Part shown: piece after piece, positions 60,007 to 64,000 of the stretch
Layout of the letters: every line of letters starts with the position of its first letter
Numbering within the stretch: the first letter of the stretch is position 1
From: Streptomyces sp. CB02058
Lineage (GTDB): Bacteria > Actinomycetota > Actinomycetes > Streptomycetales > Streptomycetaceae
Direction: 5' to 3'
DNA: 64,000 bases
Assembly (NCBI RefSeq): GCF_001905505.1
Contig: NZ_LIPG01000003.1
Location: 248,001-312,000, forward strand
Translations under genes and position numbers: made by a program
The notes under the pieces: model-generated
Databases searched by the model: none
Told to the model about the DNA's origin: nothing
The model's input: the letters and a program-made list of their open reading frames with translations, nothing else

Positions 60007-61119
60007 ATGTCCGACCTGTTGCGCGCCCCCGCCGAGATCAAGTACGCCGAGGAGCTGGACTGGCTGGAGTCGGTCGACGACGGCCCCAAGCCCTTTTCCT
60101 GGCGGCTCTCGCCCAAGATGGTCCGGCTGTTCATCCTGGGATCCGAGCGCTCCGACGGCCTCGACCGCGAGATCTCCCAGAAGTGGTACGGCGACCGCAG
60201 CTTCGTCGAGCGCTCCATCGTCACCCTGGCATCGGACCGCGGTCTGCTGCTGATCGGCGACCCCGGCACGGGCAAGAGCTGGCTGGCCGAGCTGCTGTCC
60301 GCCGCCATATCCCGTAACTCCACCCTCGTGGTGCAGGGCACGGCCGGCACCACCGAGGACCACATCAAGTACTCCTGGAACGTCTCCATGGTGATCTCCA
60401 AGGGACAGTCCCGCGAGTCGATGATCCCCTCACCGATCATGACGGCGATGGAGACCGGCGCCATCGGCCGCTTCGAGGAGCTCACCCGCTCCACCAGCGA
60501 CGTCCAGGACGCGCTGATCTCGATCCTCTCCGAGAAGTACATCTCGGTCCCGGAGATGGACAGCGACAACATCGTCTTCGCCAAGCCGGGCTTCTCCGTC
60601 ATCGCCACGGCCAACAGCCGGGACCGCGGAGTCAACGACCTGTCCTCCGCGCTCAAGCGCCGCTTCAACTTCGTCCGCATCCCGGTGGTGACGAACAAGA
60701 AGAGCGAGGCGGAGATCGTCCGCTTCCGCACCGAGGAACTGCTGCGCCGCCATCAGATCGAGCTGGACGTCCCGCCGACGCTCCTCGACGTACTGCTCCA
60801 GAGCTTCGCCGATCTGCGGGCATCCGCGGCGGCGGCCGGCAGCGACGACGAGAAGCTGGAGTCCGCCCTGTCGAGCGCCGAGCAGATCGGCGTACTCGAG
60901 GACGCCATCCTGCACAGCAACTTCTTCGGCGAACGCGCCCTGACCGCCCGCACCCTGGCCTCGTCGCTCGTGGGATCGCTGGCCCGGCGCGAGCCCGAGG
61001 ACCTCGCCATCCTCAACAAGTACCTGCACGGTGTCGTCGAGCCGCGCAGCAAGGAGGAGGGCGGCTCCTGGCCGGAGTTCCTGGAGGGCGGCCGCGACGC
61101 GATCGCGACCCTGTCATGA
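60007..61119 (+). CDS. MoxR-type AAA+ ATPase (YehL-like)
   Basis: The 370-residue AAA+ ATPase has the Walker A GDPGTGKSW near residue 83-91, a Walker B-like region IGRFEELTRSTSDVQDAL, sensor 1 in SVIATANSRDRG and an arginine finger region LSSALKRRFNFVRIP. It likely forms a ring that remodels a partner bound through the VWA protein. ATG 60007 is preceded by AAAGG. The stop overlaps the DUF5682-like gene by 4 nt. The nearest named relative I can place by context is YehL of E. coli. Confidence 0.92.
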   Translation: MSDLLRAPAEIKYAEELDWLESVDDGPKPFSWRLSPKMVRLFILGSERSDGLDREISQKWYGDRSFVERSIVTLASDRGLLLIGDPGTGKSWLAELLSAAISRNSTLVVQGTAGTTEDHIKYSWNVSMVISKGQSRESMIPSPIMTAMETGAIGRFEELTRSTSDVQDALISILSEKYISVPEMDSDNIVFAKPGFSVIATANSRDRGVNDLSSALKRRFNFVRIPVVTNKKSEAEIVRFRTEELLRRHQIELDVPPTLLDVLLQSFADLRASAAAAGSDDEKLESALSSAEQIGVLEDAILHSNFFGERALTARTLASSLVGSLARREPEDLAILNKYLHGVVEPRSKEEGGSWPEFLEGGRDAIATLS

Positions 61120-63911
61120 GCGCCGTGACCGAGGAGAGCGCGTTCGAGGCGCTCCGCGGCCAGCTGCAGGACGCGGCGACCGAGTTCGCGGACGGCCCAG
61201 ACGCGCTTCAGGGCATCCTGCTCGGCATCGTCGACGACGTCGACCGGGCCGTGCGCGAACCGCTGGAGATCTTCCCCGTGTGCCACCACTCGCCCGCCTC
61301 GGCGGTCGCGATGGCGCGGCGGCTGCGGGAGAAGCAGCCCAAGGTGGTGTATCTGGAGCTGTGCGAGGACATGGCTCCGCTCCTGCCGGAGCTCAGGAAC
61401 TGCCGCCTCCCGGTGGCCGTCCAGGCGTTCGCGAGCGAGGTCGAGGGCTTCCCCGCGGAGTGGGCGCCGCTGTCGGTCGTCGCCCCGATCACCGAGGCCT
61501 CCGCCGAGTACCAGGCCATCGCCTACGCCCTGGACACCCCGGGCGTGGAGCTGGTCCTCGTCGACCGCTCGTCGGACCACGTCTTCCAGTGGCAGGCAGG
61601 CGGCACGGAGCTCACGGGACCCGACGCACCGCCCGCCGACGAGGAGGCGGCGCTGCACGGCGACGCCGTCGGCGTGGAGATCGGCGACCTGCGGCCCCGC
61701 TTCGCCGAACTGGAGGAGCACCTCCTGCACCACGGCCGAGTGCGGCACTGGTCGGAGTGGTGGCACCAGTACGTCGAACTGCCCCTCGGGGACAGCGACC
61801 ACGACACCTACCGCCAGGTCATGCTGCTGATCGGCAGCCTGTTCCGCCGTCTCGCCCCCGGTGACGCCGACCGGGTCCGCGTCGACGAGGACCGTGAGCG
61901 CTACATGTGGACCCGGATGCGCGAGCACCTCGCCGCCACCGGCACCGACCCCGGGGACTGCCTCTACGTCTGCGGAGCGTTCCACGCGTCCAGCCGCGTC
62001 GAGGAGTTCGGCGTCCACGGCAGCGACGGCTTCGAGATCAGCCCGCCGAGCGCGAGCACCTGGCAGCACGGTCTGATCCCGTCCAGCCACTCGGCGATCG
62101 AGGCGCAGTTCGGCCTCGCCGCCGGGTCCGTCTCGATCGCGGCCACCCAGTGGGCGAAGAACCTCAAGCGCACCCGGGTGCAGCCGTACCGGCTTGTGGG
62201 ACAGGCAGGCGCCAAGAAGACGGCGAAGCCGCGGAAGTCCGCCGCGGCCGCCGCCCCCGTGGCGCCGGAGGCTCCCTCGGACAAGCTCTCCGGCTTCCTC
62301 CAGAGCCCACCGGCCCTGGACCGGCTCGACGAGGCCGAACTGCTCGGCTGGTCGGTGGAGATCGTGCGTTCCGCCCGGCGCAACGGCTACCTCGCCTCCA
62401 CCGCCGACGCCATCGCCGTGTTCGAGACGTCGATCCTGCTGGCGGGCATGCGGGACCGGGCCAGGCCGACCCCGTACGACTTCCAGGACGCGGCGGTCAC
62501 CTGCATCGAGAAGGACACCGTGCCGGGCCGGCGCGACGTGCGCCGCCTCGTGGAGATCCTGATGGGCGGCGACCGGGTCGGCCAGGTCGGCTACGACGCG
62601 CTGCCGCCCCTGGCCCGCGATGTGCACGACAGGCTCGCCCCGCTGAACCTCAAGCTCCAGCAGCGCGGAGTGCAGCGGGCCCTGCTGGACATCGCCGCCC
62701 AGCAGGAACTGCGCCAGTGCTCCGACGTGCTGTGGATGCTGCGCCATCTGATGCCACCCGGCGCCGCACGTCCCATCATGGGCGAGCGGGAGCTCGGCAA
62801 GCAGTCGGTCCAGGAGTCCTGGGACCTCGCGCTCGGCACCCACCAGCGGGCGCTGATCGAGCTCGGCTACGAGGGCGTCAGCATCGAGCAGGTGCTGGAG
62901 CAGAGGCTGCGGCGCGGGGCGTACGCCCCCGACGCCACCACCGCGCAGGTCCTGGAGGCCGTCGAGGTCGCCCTGCTCCATCTGCGCGGCAGCCGCCTCG
63001 CGGACGAGCTGGGCACCCGTGCCCTGGAGGTGCTGGCCACCGAGCGCAGTGTCGACGGCGCGCCGGAGGTGCTGCGCCGGGTGCGCCGGCTCCTGGCGTA
63101 CTACCGGATCAGCCGTCCCGAACTCCCCTCCTGGATCGAGTCCTTCGCCAAGACGGGGTACGCGCACTACTGCACCCTCCTGCCGACGGCCTTCACCGAC
63201 GAGGACGCGACCGTCCGCCAGGTCGCCGCCATGCTGGGCTTCCTCTTCAGCATGGAGAGCCTCGCCCTGTCGCTCGGCTGCGACCGGACCCAGCTGGACC
63301 TGGCCTTCGCGCAGTCCCACCCGCAGGAGCCGTCCAGGGTGGCGCTGCTGTGGGCGGCGCAGGTGCACCTCGGCCAGCTCTCCCGCGCCGGACTGCGGGA
63401 GCGGTGCGACGCGCTGCTGGCCGACCCGCTGGTGGTGCCCGCCTATCCGCGCTACCTCAGCGGCTTCCTGCACGCCCTGGAGCCGGTGCCGCAGCTGGCC
63501 GACTTCGTCGTGGAGGCGGTGTCGAACGCGTTCGCGCGGCTTCCGGACCCGGTGCTGCTGCCGTGGCTGCCGAAGCTGATCACCACGCTGCGTTCCGAGG
63601 GTGCCGACCTGGCCCCGCTGCTGATCCGCGAGGCCGGGCGGGTCTTCCCCGGCCGCCTCGCGGCACTGGACGCCTGGGTCCCGCCGTGGCGCGCCGCCCC
63701 GGAGACGCCGGCCGCCGCCCCCGCGGCGACCGGCGGCGGCGCGGCGGGACGGTCCGTCCTGCTCGCCGCGCACCCGGAGACGTGCGACAGCCTCGCGGAG
63801 CTGCTGGGCTGCGAGGGCGCCTGGGAGACGGAGGCACCTTCGGGCGCTCTGCTCGTCGGCCGCCACCCGGAGACGGCGCAGGCACTGGAGGCGCTGCTGG
63901 CGGGGGTCTGA
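61116..63911 (+). CDS. DUF5682-like protein of the MoxR-VWA system
   Basis: The product is a 931-residue cytoplasmic protein. The N-terminal region has FPVCHHSPASAVAMARRL (about residue 51) followed by KVVYLELCEDMAPLL (about 76) and, later, LYVCGAFHASSRVEEFG (about 286). This H..E..GxxH order recalls DUF5682 and, more distantly, TIKI/TraB-type proteins. The remainder (400-880) is helical and repeat-like, ending with a variable Ala-rich tail. ATG 61116 overlaps the MoxR stop. It is the probable effector or substrate-binding part of the system, but this is inference. Family assignment is by motif memory only. Confidence 0.82.
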   Translation: MSAVTEESAFEALRGQLQDAATEFADGPDALQGILLGIVDDVDRAVREPLEIFPVCHHSPASAVAMARRLREKQPKVVYLELCEDMAPLLPELRNCRLPVAVQAFASEVEGFPAEWAPLSVVAPITEASAEYQAIAYALDTPGVELVLVDRSSDHVFQWQAGGTELTGPDAPPADEEAALHGDAVGVEIGDLRPRFAELEEHLLHHGRVRHWSEWWHQYVELPLGDSDHDTYRQVMLLIGSLFRRLAPGDADRVRVDEDRERYMWTRMREHLAATGTDPGDCLYVCGAFHASSRVEEFGVHGSDGFEISPPSASTWQHGLIPSSHSAIEAQFGLAAGSVSIAATQWAKNLKRTRVQPYRLVGQAGAKKTAKPRKSAAAAAPVAPEAPSDKLSGFLQSPPALDRLDEAELLGWSVEIVRSARRNGYLASTADAIAVFETSILLAGMRDRARPTPYDFQDAAVTCIEKDTVPGRRDVRRLVEILMGGDRVGQVGYDALPPLARDVHDRLAPLNLKLQQRGVQRALLDIAAQQELRQCSDVLWMLRHLMPPGAARPIMGERELGKQSVQESWDLALGTHQRALIELGYEGVSIEQVLEQRLRRGAYAPDATTAQVLEAVEVALLHLRGSRLADELGTRALEVLATERSVDGAPEVLRRVRRLLAYYRISRPELPSWIESFAKTGYAHYCTLLPTAFTDEDATVRQVAAMLGFLFSMESLALSLGCDRTQLDLAFAQSHPQEPSRVALLWAAQVHLGQLSRAGLRERCDALLADPLVVPAYPRYLSGFLHALEPVPQLADFVVEAVSNAFARLPDPVLLPWLPKLITTLRSEGADLAPLLIREAGRVFPGRLAALDAWVPPWRAAPETPAAAPAATGGGAAGRSVLLAAHPETCDSLAELLGCEGAWETEAPSGALLVGRHPETAQALEALLAGV

Positions 63912-63935
63912 CGGCCGGGGGAGTCCGGAGTCCGG

Positions 63936-63968
63936 CACGGCGCACGGCGAGAGGCCCGCTGCGCCGTG
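63936..63968 (+). terminator. terminator hairpin after the DUF5682-like gene
   Basis: cacggcgca (63936-63944) pairs perfectly with tgcgccgtg (63960-63968) over a 15-nt loop that can extend the stem. It lies 24 nt after the last stop and closes the operon. Confidence 0.7.
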
Positions 63969-64000
63969 TCGCCGCGCCCTATGCGCGGTCGTGCGGTCGT

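Noticed and set aside
1..64000. Insertion sequences, integrases, tRNA attachment sites or prophage genes
   Set aside because: None was seen on reading both strands. Base composition and codon use look uniform, so no acquired island is claimed.

Overview
The window is about 64 kb of very GC-rich actinobacterial chromosome, almost certainly from a Streptomyces or close relative. The evidence is GC-saturated third codon positions, many GTG starts, chains of 4-nt ATGA/GTGA start-stop overlaps, a conservon (cvnABCD), Mrp antiporter genes and a CatR-catalase pair. I see no insertion sequence, integrase, CRISPR array, tRNA or rRNA. It reads as native chromosome, entering at the left in a truncated F420-dependent oxidoreductase.

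Layout. (1) 1-10.5 kb: LLM oxidoreductase end, homocysteine methyltransferase, the RNA-repair pair hen1-pnkp, then an arginine block (arginine deiminase, ornithine carbamoyltransferase, cationic amino-acid permease) and a small anti-sigma-type ATPase. (2) 10.7-19.4 kb: an aromatic acyl-CoA catabolic locus. It has an enoyl-CoA hydratase, a two-flavoprotein fusion of the salicylyl-CoA hydroxylase / 2-aminobenzoyl-CoA monooxygenase-reductase type, a PaaX-family regulator, an aryl-CoA ligase, an acyl-CoA dehydrogenase and a RidA deaminase. Three promoters in it share the palindrome TGAC-GGWA-GTCA. (3) 19.5-25.0 kb: conservon cvnABCD followed closely by an FAD monooxygenase. (4) 25.3-32.3 kb: a hexapeptide-repeat ORF and the mrpACDEFG antiporter operon. 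(5) 32.4-51.0 kb: a Wzx/Wzy-type exopolysaccharide locus using GDP-fucose (gmd, fcl, three glycosyltransferases, flippase, polymerase, Wzz-like protein, initiating sugar transferase). A five-gene minus-strand operon couples gmd to two huge secreted propeller/FN3/LamG paralogues, a lipoprotein and a GT2. (6) 51.2-53.6 kb: ankyrin protein, catalase and CatR. The catalase seems to start at ATT. (7) 53.8-56.5 kb: alkylation repair operon ada-alkA, ogt, alkB. (8) 56.5-63.9 kb: a SWIM-like / 463-aa / VWA / MoxR-AAA / DUF5682-like system resembling E. coli yehLMPQ, behind a perfect match to the RecA-independent (PafBC-type) DNA-damage promoter.

The most interesting items are the damage-type promoter in front of the MoxR-VWA-DUF5682 system, the shared operator of the aromatic locus (possibly anthranilate rather than salicylate catabolism), the secreted paralogues welded into a fucose-polysaccharide operon, and two apparent non-standard start codons (ATT for catalase, CTG for cvnA). 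All functions are read from sequence motifs and remembered family knowledge. No database search was run.
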